A DNA stretch of 64,000 bases from Paracoccus tegillarcae (GTDB taxonomy: Bacteria > Pseudomonadota > Alphaproteobacteria > Rhodobacterales > Rhodobacteraceae). The first letter of the stretch is position 1. The number at the start of each line of letters is the position of its first letter. The stretch is taken from positions 3,679,001 through 3,743,000 of the forward strand of contig NZ_CP025408.1 in NCBI RefSeq assembly GCF_002847305.1, written 5' to 3'. This document shows, piece after piece, positions 51,292 through 60,672 of the stretch. The translations under genes and the position numbers were made by a program. A model generated the notes under the pieces. That model saw nothing but the letters and a program-made list of their open reading frames with translations. It had not been told where the DNA came from and ran no database searches.

Positions 51292-52044
51292 ATGACCGAG
51301 GAATTTGCCACCTACCCCAGCCTGAAGGGTCGATCCGTCATTGTAACAGGCGGCGCATCGGGCATCGGCGCGGAAACGGTGAGGGCATTTGCTGCGCAGG
51401 GTGCCAGGGTCGGATTTGTCGATCTGGATACCAAGGCGGGTGAGGCGCTGGCCAGCCAGACCGGCAGTGCCTTTGCCACCTGCGACCTGCGCGATATTGA
51501 TGCGATGCGGTCGGCCTTTGCCGATCTGGCCGCGCAGAATGGCCCGGCCACAGTACTTGTCAACAATGCCGCGCGCGATGACCGTCATGACTGGCGCGAG
51601 GTGACACCGGACTATTGGGACGAACGCATGGCCACCAACCTGCGCCATCAGTTTTTTGCCATTCAGGCGGTCGCGCCGGACATGATTGCGGCCGGTGGTG
51701 GCTCGATCATCAATCTGGGCTCGAACAGCTGGTGGCAGGCCTCTGGCGATATGCCGGCCTATACAACCGCGAAATCCGCAGTGCACGGGCTGACGCGCGG
51801 GATGGCGCGCGATTTGGGCGGGTATCGGATCAGGGTCAATACCGTGGTTCCAGGCTGGGTGATGACCGAACGCCAAAGGCAATTATGGGTCACCGAGGAA
51901 AAGATGTCCGCCCAACTTGCGCGCCAATGTCTGCCCGACGCGGTGCAGCCCGTGTATATCGCGCGCATGGTGCTGTTTCTGGCGTCCGACGATGCCGCGA
52001 TGTGCACCGCGCAGAATTTCTTTGTCGAAGGTGGCGCCGTCTGA
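51292..52044 (+). CDS. Short-chain dehydrogenase/reductase
   Basis: This 250-aa classical SDR has TGGASGIG near residue 19, VNNAARDD, a catalytic Ser in LGSNSWW, and Y157-x-x-x-K161 in AYTTAKSAVHGLTRGMARDLG. The WWQASGD insertion and VPGWVMTERQRQLWV stretch resemble sugar or 3-hydroxy-acid dehydrogenases. It starts 23 nt after the GNAT gene, so it may extend that operon. Confidence 0.9.
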   Translation: MTEEFATYPSLKGRSVIVTGGASGIGAETVRAFAAQGARVGFVDLDTKAGEALASQTGSAFATCDLRDIDAMRSAFADLAAQNGPATVLVNNAARDDRHDWREVTPDYWDERMATNLRHQFFAIQAVAPDMIAAGGGSIINLGSNSWWQASGDMPAYTTAKSAVHGLTRGMARDLGGYRIRVNTVVPGWVMTERQRQLWVTEEKMSAQLARQCLPDAVQPVYIARMVLFLASDDAAMCTAQNFFVEGGAV

Positions 52045-52118
52045 TCTGCGCGCCGGTTGAAGGGTGACGGGCGCATCCCGGCAGCCTATTCTGCGGCCAA
52101 CTGGCAAGGGATGTGTTA

Positions 52119-53291
52119 ATGCTGCGCAAGATTTTTTGGGGGCTTCTGGGTATGATCCTTTTGGCGGTCGCGGCTGTCCTGATCTGGGGGCCGGCCTATG
52201 TCGAGCGTGGGCTGAACCCGCTGACCACCCCCGCCGAAGGCTGGCCCGTCAGCGCCGAAGCGCAGGCCCTGCATGACCGGCTGGTGATCGGTGATTGGCA
52301 CGCCGATCCGCTGCTCTGGGACCGAAACCTGCTGAAACGCGCCGATCGCGGCCATACCGATATTCCGCGTCTGGCCCAAGGCAATGTGGCGGTGCAGGTC
52401 TTTACCACGGTCACCAAAAGCCCGCGCGGTCAGAATTACAGCGAAAACAGCGCCGAGGCCCCCGACAACATCACCCCGCTTTTCATCGGCCAATTACGCC
52501 CGATCCGGTCCTGGTTCAGCCTCAAGGAACGCGCCCTGGTGCAGGGCGAGGCGCTGAACGCGATGGCCGCGGAGGCCCCCGACCGTGTCGCGATGATCCT
52601 GACACGCGGCGATCTGCAATCGGTGCTGGAACGCCGCGCGACGGGCGAACCGGTTCTGGGCGCGGTGCTTGGCAGCGAGGGCGGTCACCCGCTGGAGGGC
52701 GAGATCGCCAATCTGGACGTGCTCTATGACGCCGGTTTCCGGCTGATCGGGCTGACCCATTTCTTCGACAACGAATTGGGCGGCAGCCTGCACGGTCAAG
52801 CCGATCTTGGCATCACGCCGTTCGGACGTGATGTGGTGCAGTCAATGATGGACAGGGGCATGATCATCGATCTGGCCCATGCCAGCCCGCAGCTTGTCCG
52901 CGATGTTCTGGCGATCGACGGCACGCGGCCGATCGTGTCCCATACCGGCATCCACGGCCAGTGCCAGACACCGCGCAATCTGCCCGATGATCTGATGCAA
53001 GAGATCGCAGCCAAGGACGGGCTTGTCGGCATCGGCTATTGGGCCGATGTGGTTTGCGGTCGCAGTCCCGCTGATATTGCCGCTGGCATCAAGTCAGCCA
53101 TCGCCTTGCTGGGCGAAGATCACGTCTCGCTTGGATCCGACTATGACGGCTCGGTCGATGCGCCTTTTGACGTGGCGGGTCTGGCGGCGCTGACGCAGGC
53201 GCTGATGGATGCCGAGTTGAGCCAGGATCAGATCGCCAAGGTGATGGGCGGCAATATGATGCGCTATCTGGCCGAAACCCTGCCCGACTGA
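52119..53291 (+). CDS. Membrane-anchored M19 dipeptidase
   Basis: This 390-aa protein has an N-terminal TM anchor (FWGLLGMILLAVAAVLIWG) and a periplasmic dipeptidase domain. Zinc-site motifs are WHADPLLW (HxD), LGSEGGHPLEG, VSHTGIHGQCQTPRN and GSDYDG. ATG at 52119 follows AAGGGA by 7 nt. It is the second M19 gene in the window. The anchor suggests action on cell-wall or imported peptides in the periplasm. Confidence 0.93.
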   Translation: MLRKIFWGLLGMILLAVAAVLIWGPAYVERGLNPLTTPAEGWPVSAEAQALHDRLVIGDWHADPLLWDRNLLKRADRGHTDIPRLAQGNVAVQVFTTVTKSPRGQNYSENSAEAPDNITPLFIGQLRPIRSWFSLKERALVQGEALNAMAAEAPDRVAMILTRGDLQSVLERRATGEPVLGAVLGSEGGHPLEGEIANLDVLYDAGFRLIGLTHFFDNELGGSLHGQADLGITPFGRDVVQSMMDRGMIIDLAHASPQLVRDVLAIDGTRPIVSHTGIHGQCQTPRNLPDDLMQEIAAKDGLVGIGYWADVVCGRSPADIAAGIKSAIALLGEDHVSLGSDYDGSVDAPFDVAGLAALTQALMDAELSQDQIAKVMGGNMMRYLAETLPD

Positions 53292-53335
53292 CTTATCAGA
53301 ATTGTTCAGGTGGCCAGGGTGGAGCGGTCGGGGCG

Positions 53336-54373
53336 CTATCGCGTAACGCGGTTGACATGACCCATCTTGCGCCCTGCCCGCGCCTCGCCCTTGCCGTAAA
53401 GATGAACCTGCGTGTCCGCCGCGCGCATCAGGTCGGGCACCCGTTTCATATCGTCACCGATCAGATTTTCCATCACCACATCGGCATAACGCCCGCCGTC
53501 GCCCAAAGGCAGCCCGGCCACCGCGCGGATATGCTGCTCGAACTGATCGACGGCGCAGCCCGCCTGGGTCCAGTGCCCGGAATTATGAACACGCGGCGCG
53601 ATCTCGTTCACGATCAGCCCCTGCGGCGTCACGAACAGCTCGACCCCCATGACGCCCACATAGTCCAGCGCATTGGCGATGCGCGCCGCGATCAGAACCG
53701 CATCGCTGGTCAGCATTGCCGGCAGACCGCAAGGCACGGTGGTCGTGCGCAGGATCCCCTCGCCGTGGACATTCAGTCCCGGATCATATGCGGCGACCTG
53801 ACCATCCGCGCCGCGGGCAACGATCACGCTGATCTCGCCCGAGAACTCGACGAACCCTTCCAGCACCGAGGGCGCGCCGGTCCATTCAGCATCACCTGCA
53901 TCGGTGATCCGCACCTGGCCCTTGCCGTCATAGCCCATACGCCGGGTCTTCAGGATCGAGGGTGTTCCGATCTGCGCCAGCGCGCCTGCCAACGCATCCC
54001 GCTCGGGCACATCGGCAAACGGCGCAGTGGTCAAACCGATCTCGTTCAAAAACGTCTTTTCGGTCAGCCGATCCTGCGACACAGCCAGCGCGTGGCGGTT
54101 CGGGCGGATCGGGACGATGCTTTCGATCAGGTCCAGCGCCTCGGTGGGCACATTCTCGAATTCATAAGTCACCACATCGACCGAGCCCGCGAAATCCGTC
54201 AGCGCCGCGTCGTCAGTATAGGTGGCATTGGTCAGGGTATAGGCGACGTCGCCGGCGGGTGCCGCGCCGGGTTCATAAATATGGCAGCGCAGACCAAGCC
54301 GGCTGGCCGCGACCGACAGCATTCGGCCCAATTGCCCGCCACCAAGGATACCAATGGTGCAAACATCACTCAT
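53336..54373 (-). CDS. purK: 5-(carboxyamino)imidazole ribonucleotide synthase
   Basis: This ATP-grasp enzyme of purine synthesis carboxylates AIR using bicarbonate. The 345 aa begin [33 protein letters not shown] and [15 protein letters not shown] are family signatures. ATG at 54373 overlaps the purE stop by 8 nt and fits the conserved N-terminus. It forms an operon with purE. Confidence 0.95.
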   Translation of the reverse strand: MSDVCTIGILGGGQLGRMLSVAASRLGLRCHIYEPGAAPAGDVAYTLTNATYTDDAALTDFAGSVDVVTYEFENVPTEALDLIESIVPIRPNRHALAVSQDRLTEKTFLNEIGLTTAPFADVPERDALAGALAQIGTPSILKTRRMGYDGKGQVRITDAGDAEWTGAPSVLEGFVEFSGEISVIVARGADGQVAAYDPGLNVHGEGILRTTTVPCGLPAMLTSDAVLIAARIANALDYVGVMGVELFVTPQGLIVNEIAPRVHNSGHWTQAGCAVDQFEQHIRAVAGLPLGDGGRYADVVMENLIGDDMKRVPDLMRAADTQVHLYGKGEARAGRKMGHVNRVTR

Positions 54374-54851
54374 CGCGCGGCTCATCGGGTATGCTGGCTG
54401 ACAATGCGGCGCGCCAGTCATCCAGCCGCTGCGCAAGCGCCGGATCAGAGATCGCCAGTATCCCCGCCGCCATCAACCCGGCATTGGCCGCGCCGGCGGC
54501 ACCGATGGCCATGGTGGCCACGGGAAAGCCCTTGGGCATCTGGACGATGGAATAAAGCGAATCAACCCCTGACAGTGCACGGGTCTGGACCGGCACCCCG
54601 ATCACCGGCACGCGGGTCTTGGATGCCATCATCCCCGGCAGATGGGCCGCGCCGCCTGCGCCCGCGATGATGACCTTCAACCCACGATCCGCAGCCGTCT
54701 TGCCATAGTCCCACAGCCGGTCCGGCGTGCGATGGGCACTGACGATCCGGGCCTCATAGGCGACACCCAATTCGTCCAGGATCGCGGCGGCCTCGCGCAT
54801 GGTGGGCCAGTCGGATTGGCTGCCCATGATGATTCCAACGGGTTTTTCCAT
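54366..54851 (-). CDS. purE: N5-carboxyaminoimidazole ribonucleotide mutase
   Basis: This 161-aa enzyme follows PurK in the pathway. Signatures are [12 protein letters not shown] (phosphate loop), [29 protein letters not shown] and [20 protein letters not shown] at 54851 follows GGAAGGGG; the open frame to 54905 lacks conservation. Confidence 0.96.
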   Translation of the reverse strand: MEKPVGIIMGSQSDWPTMREAAAILDELGVAYEARIVSAHRTPDRLWDYGKTAADRGLKVIIAGAGGAAHLPGMMASKTRVPVIGVPVQTRALSGVDSLYSIVQMPKGFPVATMAIGAAGAANAGLMAAGILAISDPALAQRLDDWRAALSASIPDEPRDE

Positions 54852-54905
54852 GATTTCCCCTTCCGCAGTCGGCCACGCCTTAGCGTGCAGCGCCAGCGGG
54901 CGCAA

Positions 54906-55124
54906 TCAAGCGATAATATCCGGCGTCAGTTCATCTTCCAGCCGCGAGATCCGGTCCTTCAGCGACAGCTTCTGCTTCTTCAGCCGCTGCAAAGTCAGCG
55001 AGGATGACAGGTTCTGTGCGGCCAGCGCCCCGATCGCCTCGTCCAGATCACGATGCTCACGCCGCAGCACGTCCAGGCGGGCGCGCGTGATCTCTTCATG
55101 GGACATTTCGTGGTGGGTGTTCAT
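54906..55124 (-). CDS. YdcH/DUF465 family small protein
   Basis: This 72-aa helical protein has the DUF465 pattern: LRREHRDLDEAIGALAAQ and a charged LQRLKKQKLSLKDRISRLEDEL coiled coil. Function is unknown; paralogues are common in Alphaproteobacteria. ATG at 55124 chosen; ATG at 55106 is an alternative. It is transcribed divergently from hsp20 with its own promoter. Confidence 0.87.
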   Translation of the reverse strand: MNTHHEMSHEEITRARLDVLRREHRDLDEAIGALAAQNLSSSLTLQRLKKQKLSLKDRISRLEDELTPDIIA

Positions 55125-55164
55125 GCTGACGGGCTTCTTGCTGGCACTGTTTGACAGGTGCGCC

Positions 55165-55193
55165 GTTATAGCGCGCGAAATTCGCCCTGTTAA
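55165..55193 (-). promoter_or_regulatory. Candidate promoter of the YdcH-family gene
   Basis: On the minus strand TTAACA (55193-55188) and TATAAC (55170-55165) are 17 bp apart, giving a leader of about 34 nt. The -35 lies within the perfect palindrome CTGTTAACAG at 55187-55196. Confidence 0.5.
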
Positions 55194-55208
55194 CAGTTTC
55201 TTGGTCCC

Positions 55209-55237
55209 CTTGCGTATATGACATCGAAAGCACATAT
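55209..55237 (+). promoter_or_regulatory. Candidate RpoH (heat-shock) promoter of hsp20
   Basis: CTTGCG at 55209-55214 and CACATAT at 55231-55237, 16 bp apart, resemble the alphaproteobacterial sigma32 pattern (CTTG near -35, C-rich start plus ATAT near -10). The gene downstream is a small heat-shock protein, which fits. The match is partial. Confidence 0.4.
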
Positions 55238-55301
55238 TTTGTGTCACGGACCGCCGCGATCAGGGGCCCGGATTTTGCAGTCGCTTTTGAAAGGGCTGAA
55301 G

Positions 55302-55712
55302 ATGAACAAGATTTCACTGGGGACACATCCCTATCTTTTGGGCTTTGATCAGCTGGAACGGCTGGCTGAACGCGCAGCCAAAAGCACGGATGGCTATCCC
55401 CCCTATAACATTGAACATTTTGAGCCTGACGGCTTTCGCATCACGCTGGCGGTGGCAGGGTTTTCCGAGGATGATCTGTCGATCACCGTCGAAGAACGGC
55501 AGTTGGTCATTCGTGGCCGGCAATCCGAGGTCGAGGAAGAGCGCGTTTTTCTGCACCGGGGCATTGCCGCGCGCGCGTTTCAACGCAGCTTTGTGCTGGC
55601 CGATGGCGTCGATGTGACCAATGCGAGCCTTGAAAATGGCCTGTTGAATGTCGACCTTAGAAGGGTGCAGCCACAACAAGTGGTGCAAACCATACCGATC
55701 AGCCGCAAGTAA
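55302..55712 (+). CDS. Small heat-shock protein Hsp20
   Basis: This 136-aa ATP-independent chaperone has an alpha-crystallin domain (about 40-125): IEHFEPDGFRITLAVAGFSE, then the hallmark LENGLLNVDL close to the A-x-x-x-n-GvL motif. ATG at 55302 has AAAGGG upstream; the frame is open to 55218 without conservation. It forms an operon with the DUF1150 gene 16 nt downstream. Confidence 0.93.
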   Translation: MNKISLGTHPYLLGFDQLERLAERAAKSTDGYPPYNIEHFEPDGFRITLAVAGFSEDDLSITVEERQLVIRGRQSEVEEERVFLHRGIAARAFQRSFVLADGVDVTNASLENGLLNVDLRRVQPQQVVQTIPISRK

Positions 55713-55728
55713 AAGGGGATCAGAGCAG

Positions 55729-55953
55729 ATGGATACGAAATACGATTTCCACGACGGTGAACAAAATACCGTTTATATTCGCCGCGTCGCGATGGAGAAC
55801 CTTCCCGACGATGTTCGCGAACAGGCGCCCGATGTGGACGGCCTTTACGCAGTCCACGGCATGGACGGCGAGCGCCTGGCGTTGGTCAAGGACCGCAAGC
55901 TGGCATTTTTTCTGGCCCGCCAGAATGACCTGAGCCCGGTCAGCGTCCACTGA
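55729..55953 (+). CDS. DUF1150 family protein
   Basis: This 74-aa acidic protein matches DUF1150 (YIRRVAMENLPDDVREQ, then LYAVHGMDGERLALVKDRK). The family typically follows an hsp20 gene in Alphaproteobacteria, as here. ATG at 55729 follows AAGGGGA. Function is unknown; co-regulation with Hsp20 is clear from layout. Confidence 0.88.
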   Translation: MDTKYDFHDGEQNTVYIRRVAMENLPDDVREQAPDVDGLYAVHGMDGERLALVKDRKLAFFLARQNDLSPVSVH

Positions 55954-55960
55954 ACAAACA

Positions 55961-56010
55961 CAGCGCCGCAGGGCTGACCTGCCCCGATAGCCGGTGCGGC
56001 GCTGCTGATT
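55961..56010 (+). terminator. Possible terminator after the hsp20 operon
   Basis: CAGCGCCGC (55961-55969) pairs perfectly with GCGGCGCTG (55996-56004) over 9 bp. The loop is long (26 nt) and the following CTGATTTTATATC contains only a short T run, so termination is plausible but not certain. Confidence 0.4.
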
Positions 56011-56101
56011 TTATATCAAATTGATCGCTTTGGTCAGTCCCGACCCGTTCAGCGGGCCGGCCGCTGGCACCAAGGGTACGGGGCGTTCCTGATACGGGCT
56101 G

Positions 56102-56944
56102 TCAGCCAGCCGGACCTTCTTCGGGCGAATATCTCATAAACGCAAACGAACGACCATCCGGCGACCAGCAGGGCGTATTGATCGTGCCCTGCCCGCCGAA
56201 CAGATCAAACAGTTTTCGCCTGTTGCCGCCATCGGGCGCCATCAACCACAGCGACACGGGCAAATCGCGGGGATGACCAAGGGTGCCGGGCGGATAAGCC
56301 AGATACAGCACATGCCGCCCATCCGGCGATGGATGCGGAAACCAATTGACGTTCTGATCGCGAAAAACCGGCGCGGCATCGCTGCCATCGACCCGCATCC
56401 GCCAAATCTGCGCATGTCCTGTCGCGTCGGAGTTGAACCAGATGTAACCGCCAAAGGCCGAGAAATCCGGCCCGTCGTGATGCGCCAGACCTGGGGTCAG
56501 CACATGCTCATCCCCGGTCTCCATATCCAGCACCGCAATCCGAACGATTCGGTCGCCCCCGCGCGCGCAGGCATAGGTGATCAGCCGTCCATGCGCCCCG
56601 TGCCACCAACTGGGCCGGGCCAGACCCAGATCACGCGCCTCAGCCTGCCCATCGCGCGTGTCCGCGACATGGATCCCCGCGCCCTGATCGTTATGGCAGG
56701 AAAAGACGATGCGCCCATCAGGCAGAAACCCGTGATCGTTATTGCAGCGATCCAGACCGCCGATATCGACCGGGCGCAGGTCAGGCATCATCTGATCGAC
56801 ACGCCACAAGCGGCCCTCGCCATTCACCATCAGCCAATCGTCCGGGTGCCAGTTCGGCGCCTCGATCAGCCGCGGGGTCCGCAGCATAACCCGTGTCTCG
56901 CCGCTGGCAAGGTCGCATATCTCAAGGGATGATCGCCAGTTCAT
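56102..56944 (-). CDS. TolB-like beta-propeller (PD40) protein, cytoplasmic
   Basis: This 280-aa protein lacks a signal peptide and consists of PD40/WD40-like blades with recurrent WHPDD, FLPDGRIVF, PHPSPDGRHVLYLAY and CWSPDGRSFAFMRY motifs. It resembles the C-terminal domain of TolB or oligogalacturonide-lyase-like proteins without a catalytic site I can name. It stands alone on the minus strand. Confidence 0.82.
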   Translation of the reverse strand: MNWRSSLEICDLASGETRVMLRTPRLIEAPNWHPDDWLMVNGEGRLWRVDQMMPDLRPVDIGGLDRCNNDHGFLPDGRIVFSCHNDQGAGIHVADTRDGQAEARDLGLARPSWWHGAHGRLITYACARGGDRIVRIAVLDMETGDEHVLTPGLAHHDGPDFSAFGGYIWFNSDATGHAQIWRMRVDGSDAAPVFRDQNVNWFPHPSPDGRHVLYLAYPPGTLGHPRDLPVSLWLMAPDGGNRRKLFDLFGGQGTINTPCWSPDGRSFAFMRYSPEEGPAG

Positions 56945-57009
56945 CGCGCGTCTCCGGGGGCGTCATGCCCGCATGATCCGTCGCAGGCAAAGAATAGGCA
57001 AGCCAAAGC

Positions 57010-57038
57010 AAAACGGCCCCGCCCAAAGGGCGAGGCCG
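57010..57038 (-). terminator. Rho-independent terminator of the sulfate adenylyltransferase gene
   Basis: On the minus strand CGGCCTCGCCC, a TTT loop and GGGCGGGGCCG form an 11-bp stem with one G-T pair, followed by TTTTGCTTT. It sits 28 nt past the stop codon at 57066. Confidence 0.85.
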
Positions 57039-57065
57039 CAATTTATATCCGCAAAAATCGGACGA

Positions 57066-58775
57066 TCACTTCAGACCGATCAGACCCATATTTTCCAGCG
57101 TCAGCAAAACCTGATGGGCGGCGTTGTCGACGTCGATCGAGGTGGTGTCGACGCGCAGTTCCGGCTTTGCGGGTTCTTCGTAGGGGTCCGAGATCCCGGT
57201 GAATTCCTTGATCTTGCCCTCACGCGCCAGCTTGTAAAGGCCCTTGCGGTCGCGGCGCTCGCATTCTTCGACCGGGGTCGAGATATGCACCTCGGCGAAG
57301 GCACCGTATTGTTCGATCATCTCGCGCACCGCGCGGCGGGTCGCGGTATAGGGCGCAATGGGTGCGCAGATCGCGATACCGCCATTCTTGGTGATTTCCG
57401 ACGCAACATAGCCGATGCGCTTGATGTTGATGTCGCGGTGTTCCTTGGAAAAGCCCAGTTCGGAAGAGAGGTGCTTGCGCACCACGTCACCGTCCAGCAG
57501 CGTCACCGGGCGGCCACCCATTTCCATCAGCTTGACCATCAGCGCGTTGGCCACCGTCGATTTGCCCGATCCGGACAATCCGGTGAAGAAGACGGTAAAG
57601 CCCTGATTGGCCCGCGGCGGCGAGTTGCGGCGCAATTCGCGCACGACCTCGGGGAAGCTGAACCATTCGGGAATGTCCAGACCTTCGCGCAGGCGGCGAC
57701 GCAGTTCGGTGCCGCTGATATTCAGAACGGTCACGCCCTCTTCGATTTCATCCGCCGGTTCGTATTGGGCGCGCTCTTGCACATAGACCATGTGCTTGAA
57801 GTCGACCATTTTGACGCCGATCTCGTCCTCATACTTCCGGAACAGTTCCTGCGCCTCATAGGGCCCATAGAAATCCTCGCCGGCGCTGTTCTTGCCGGGG
57901 CCGGCATGGTCGCGGCCAACGATGAAGTGGGTCACACCGTGGTTGCGGCGGATCAACCCGTGCCACACGGCCTCGCGCGGGCCGGCCATGCGCATGGCCA
58001 GGTTCAGCAGCGACAGGCTGGTGGTGGCGGCCGGATATTTGTCCAGAACCGCCTCATAGCAGCGAACGCGGGTAAAATGGTCCACATCGCCCGGCTTGGT
58101 CATGCCGACGACGGGATGGATCAGCAGGTTGGCCTGCGCCTCACGCGCGGCGCGGAAGGTCAGTTCCTGATGCGCGCGGTGCAGCGGGTTGCGCGTCTGG
58201 AAGGCCACGATCTTGCGCCAGCCCAATTTCTTGAAATGCGCGCGCAATTCGTTGGGCGTGTCGCGACGACCGCGGAAATCGTAATGCATCGGCTTCTGCA
58301 GGCCCTTGACCGGACCGCCCAGATAGACTGGGCCAGCGCTGTTGTGCAGATAATTCACCGCAGGATGGGCCACGTCATCAGCACCAAAGACCTTTTCGGC
58401 CTCCAGCGATTTGTTCGGCACCCATTTGTCGGTGACCGACATGATCGCCAGGATCACGCCTTCCTGATCGCGCAGGGCGATATCGGTGCCGGGCTCCAGC
58501 CCTTCGGCGAATTTCTCGGACACATCCAGATTGATCGGCATTGGCCAGAGGCTGCCATCGGCAAGGCGCATCTCGTTTACGACGCCGTCGTAATCTTTCT
58601 CGGTCAGGAAACCTTTCAGCGGATTGAATCCGCCATTCATCAGCAGTTCCAGATCGCAGATCTGGCGGGGTGTCAGGTCCCAGCTAAGCATTGCGCCTGC
58701 TTCGTCCTTGAGGGCGGCGGCGGCATCGGCAGAGACATAAAGTTCGGGAATCGCGGTCTGATTGGCTACGGTCAT
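57066..58775 (-). CDS. Bifunctional sulfate adenylyltransferase/adenylylsulfate kinase
   Basis: This 569-aa fusion activates sulfate to APS and phosphorylates it to PAPS in one chain. The N-terminal ATP sulfurylase domain (about 1-385) has [10 protein letters not shown] at 193-202 and GRDHAGPG from 287. The C-terminal APS kinase domain (about 390-569) has the P-loop GLSGSGKST at 399-407 and [17 protein letters not shown]. Both active sites appear intact. No cysD/cysN genes are adjacent. It appears monocistronic, with a terminator just after the stop. Confidence 0.95.
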   Translation of the reverse strand: MTVANQTAIPELYVSADAAAALKDEAGAMLSWDLTPRQICDLELLMNGGFNPLKGFLTEKDYDGVVNEMRLADGSLWPMPINLDVSEKFAEGLEPGTDIALRDQEGVILAIMSVTDKWVPNKSLEAEKVFGADDVAHPAVNYLHNSAGPVYLGGPVKGLQKPMHYDFRGRRDTPNELRAHFKKLGWRKIVAFQTRNPLHRAHQELTFRAAREAQANLLIHPVVGMTKPGDVDHFTRVRCYEAVLDKYPAATTSLSLLNLAMRMAGPREAVWHGLIRRNHGVTHFIVGRDHAGPGKNSAGEDFYGPYEAQELFRKYEDEIGVKMVDFKHMVYVQERAQYEPADEIEEGVTVLNISGTELRRRLREGLDIPEWFSFPEVVRELRRNSPPRANQGFTVFFTGLSGSGKSTVANALMVKLMEMGGRPVTLLDGDVVRKHLSSELGFSKEHRDINIKRIGYVASEITKNGGIAICAPIAPYTATRRAVREMIEQYGAFAEVHISTPVEECERRDRKGLYKLAREGKIKEFTGISDPYEEPAKPELRVDTTSIDVDNAAHQVLLTLENMGLIGLK

Positions 58776-58861
58776 CTATTGGCTCGGATAAACTCGGGGA
58801 ACAAATTCGCGCTGAAAGCGGCGCGGGCTTGCGCCGGCCATAGCCCTGTCCGGCGCGACAA

Positions 58862-59107
58862 TCAACCGACACGCGCGTGAATTCGCCGATCGTTGCTGCA
58901 ACGCAGCAATTCCGTCGGCGCATGGCAGAGGGCCATCTGCTGACGATCGACGCTGCCCTCCGCCTCACCCTCGGCGATCGGTCGCGGCCAGGGCAGGTCA
59001 TCCAGTTCCCTCTGTGTCATGCGGTGAAATTCGGGTTGATCCAGCGCGTCACGGATCGGCGAGGGCGGGGCCAGTCTTTGCAGGATGTGGCGAATGAAAT
59101 GTCTCAT
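58862..59107 (-). CDS. Small protein divergent from a LysR regulator
   Basis: This unrecognised 81-aa protein is basic at the N-terminus (MRHFIRHILQRL) with an RELDDLPWPRP motif mid-way. The shape is loosely reminiscent of small DUF1127-like proteins, but I cannot assign it. No good ribosome-binding site precedes the ATG at 59107. Its position, 71 bp from a LysR gene and with an inverted repeat between them, suggests it is the LysR target. Confidence 0.5.
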   Translation of the reverse strand: MRHFIRHILQRLAPPSPIRDALDQPEFHRMTQRELDDLPWPRPIAEGEAEGSVDRQQMALCHAPTELLRCSNDRRIHARVG

Positions 59108-59114
59108 AAGCTAA

Positions 59115-59132
59115 ATATGAGAGATCCCATAT
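59115..59132. promoter_or_regulatory. Inverted repeat, candidate LysR operator
   Basis: ATATG (59115-59119) and CATAT (59128-59132) form a 5-bp inverted repeat around 8 bp, within the LysR T-N11-A spacing class, in the AT-rich intergenic region between the LysR gene and the divergent small gene. Confidence 0.5.
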
Positions 59133-59178
59133 CCGATTAAAATTGAGATTTGGCGATCATCACTTTAGTTTACCTAAA

Positions 59179-60081
59179 ATGAACGCATTGAATCGCATCT
59201 CTCTGTCCGGCCTGCGCGCCATCGAGGCCGCTGCCCGTCTCGGCACACTGAACGCGGCCGCCGATGAACTGGGCGTCACAGCCGGCGCGCTCAGCCAGCG
59301 CATCGCCCGGACCGAGGCGCAATTGGGCCAGCCGGTCTTTGATCGGTCGGGCCAGAGCCTGCGCCCCACCGAACTGGGCCGCGACATCGCCGCGCGGCTG
59401 ACACGCGGCATGTCGGAACTGTCGGCCGCCGTAGCACTGGCAGATCCGACGGCGGATACGACGCTGACCATCTCGGTGGCGCCGCTGTTCGCCAGCCGCT
59501 GGCTGGTCTGGCGGTTGCCGCGTTTCTCTCAGGCCCATCCCGGCATTCGTGTCCGCATCGAACCGGCAAGCCGCATGGTGAGCCCGGGCATCGACGGGAT
59601 TGATATCGGATTGCGCATTGGCCAAGGCAATTGGCCTGGCCTGCGGCTGGACCGGCTGATGCCGCAACGGTTTTTCCCCGTCTGCGCACCGGCGCTGGCC
59701 GATCGGTTGCACCATGCGGATGACCTGCGCAATATCCCGGTAATCCGCGAAAACGCCCGGTTACAGGGCTGGCAGGAATGGTTGTCACCTCATCGCATGC
59801 AGCCGGACGATCTGCCCGATGGCCCGGAACTGGCGGATGGCGGGCTGTGCCTCAACGCGGCGATCTCGGGCCAGGGTGTGTTCATGGCCTGGGCGGTGCT
59901 GGCCGCCGATGCCTTGACCGAAGGTACGCTGATCCGGCCCTTGCCGGGTGAGGCCACGAATAGCGAATATTACTGGCTGGCCACAGCGCCTGAATCGCAT
60001 CGCAAGCCTGCCATTGGATGGTTTCGCACATGGCTGCGACAAGAACTGGCCGCTTCGCTGGGCAAAGGAGACGATGGCTGA
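59179..60081 (+). CDS. LysR-family transcriptional regulator (GcvA-like)
   Basis: This 300-aa regulator has an N-terminal winged helix-turn-helix (SLSGLRAIEAAARLGTLNAA to RLGQPVFDR-like QLGQPVFDRSGQ, about residues 8-60) and a C-terminal periplasmic-binding-like effector domain. It resembles the GcvA group in layout. ATG at 59179 chosen at the conserved start; the frame opens at 59143. It is divergent from the 81-aa gene, and its stop abuts the purN stop with no gap. Confidence 0.92.
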   Translation: MNALNRISLSGLRAIEAAARLGTLNAAADELGVTAGALSQRIARTEAQLGQPVFDRSGQSLRPTELGRDIAARLTRGMSELSAAVALADPTADTTLTISVAPLFASRWLVWRLPRFSQAHPGIRVRIEPASRMVSPGIDGIDIGLRIGQGNWPGLRLDRLMPQRFFPVCAPALADRLHHADDLRNIPVIRENARLQGWQEWLSPHRMQPDDLPDGPELADGGLCLNAAISGQGVFMAWAVLAADALTEGTLIRPLPGEATNSEYYWLATAPESHRKPAIGWFRTWLRQELAASLGKGDDG

Positions 60082-60672
60082 TCAGTCGCCCAGCAGGACC
60101 GGCGTGGGATCATTCTCGGCGAACCGCCGCAGCACCGCAGGATAAAGCCGGTGCTCTTGTACCAGCACACGCGCGGCCAGCGTATCAGACGTATCATTGG
60201 GCAGGACCGGCACACGTGCCTGTCCCAGAACCGGGCCGGCATCCAGATCGGCGGTCACCTGATGCACACTCGCGCCAGCCTGCGCATCGCCCGCCTCGAT
60301 GGCGCGGCGATGGGTGTGCAGCCCCGGATATTTTGGCAAGAGTGAGGGATGAATATTCAGAATTCGGCCCTCAAAACGCCGCACGAAATCCGATGTCAGG
60401 ATACGCATGAAACCGGCAAGGCAGATGATATCGGGCCCAGCCTCCAGCAGCGGCGGCAGCAGCGCCGCCTCGAAATCGGCGCGGCTGGCGAAATCGCGAT
60501 GATCGACCGAAAACACCGGAACGCCACGCGCTGACGCCTTTGCCAATCCGCCGGCGGTGGGATCGTTCGAACCGACCAGAACGGGCCGCGCCGGGTGATC
60601 GCCAGTCATGCTGTCCAGCAGGCGCAGCATGTTCGAGCCGCCGCCAGAGATCAGAATGGCGACGCGCTTCAC
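60082..60672 (-). CDS. purN: Phosphoribosylglycinamide formyltransferase
   Basis: This 196-aa enzyme transfers formyl from 10-formyl-THF to GAR in purine synthesis. Motifs are [49 protein letters not shown] (formyl-transfer His and Asn) and [20 protein letters not shown]. The ATG overlaps the purM stop by 4 nt. It ends abutting the LysR gene end. Confidence 0.96.
   Translation of the reverse strand: MKRVAILISGGGSNMLRLLDSMTGDHPARPVLVGSNDPTAGGLAKASARGVPVFSVDHRDFASRADFEAALLPPLLEAGPDIICLAGFMRILTSDFVRRFEGRILNIHPSLLPKYPGLHTHRRAIEAGDAQAGASVHQVTADLDAGPVLGQARVPVLPNDTSDTLAARVLVQEHRLYPAVLRRFAENDPTPVLLGD

Noticed and set aside
56973..58880. 635-aa open frame antisense to the sulfurylase/APS kinase gene
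   Set aside because: Same high-GC antisense effect; no recognisable motifs and it covers a clear gene and its terminator.
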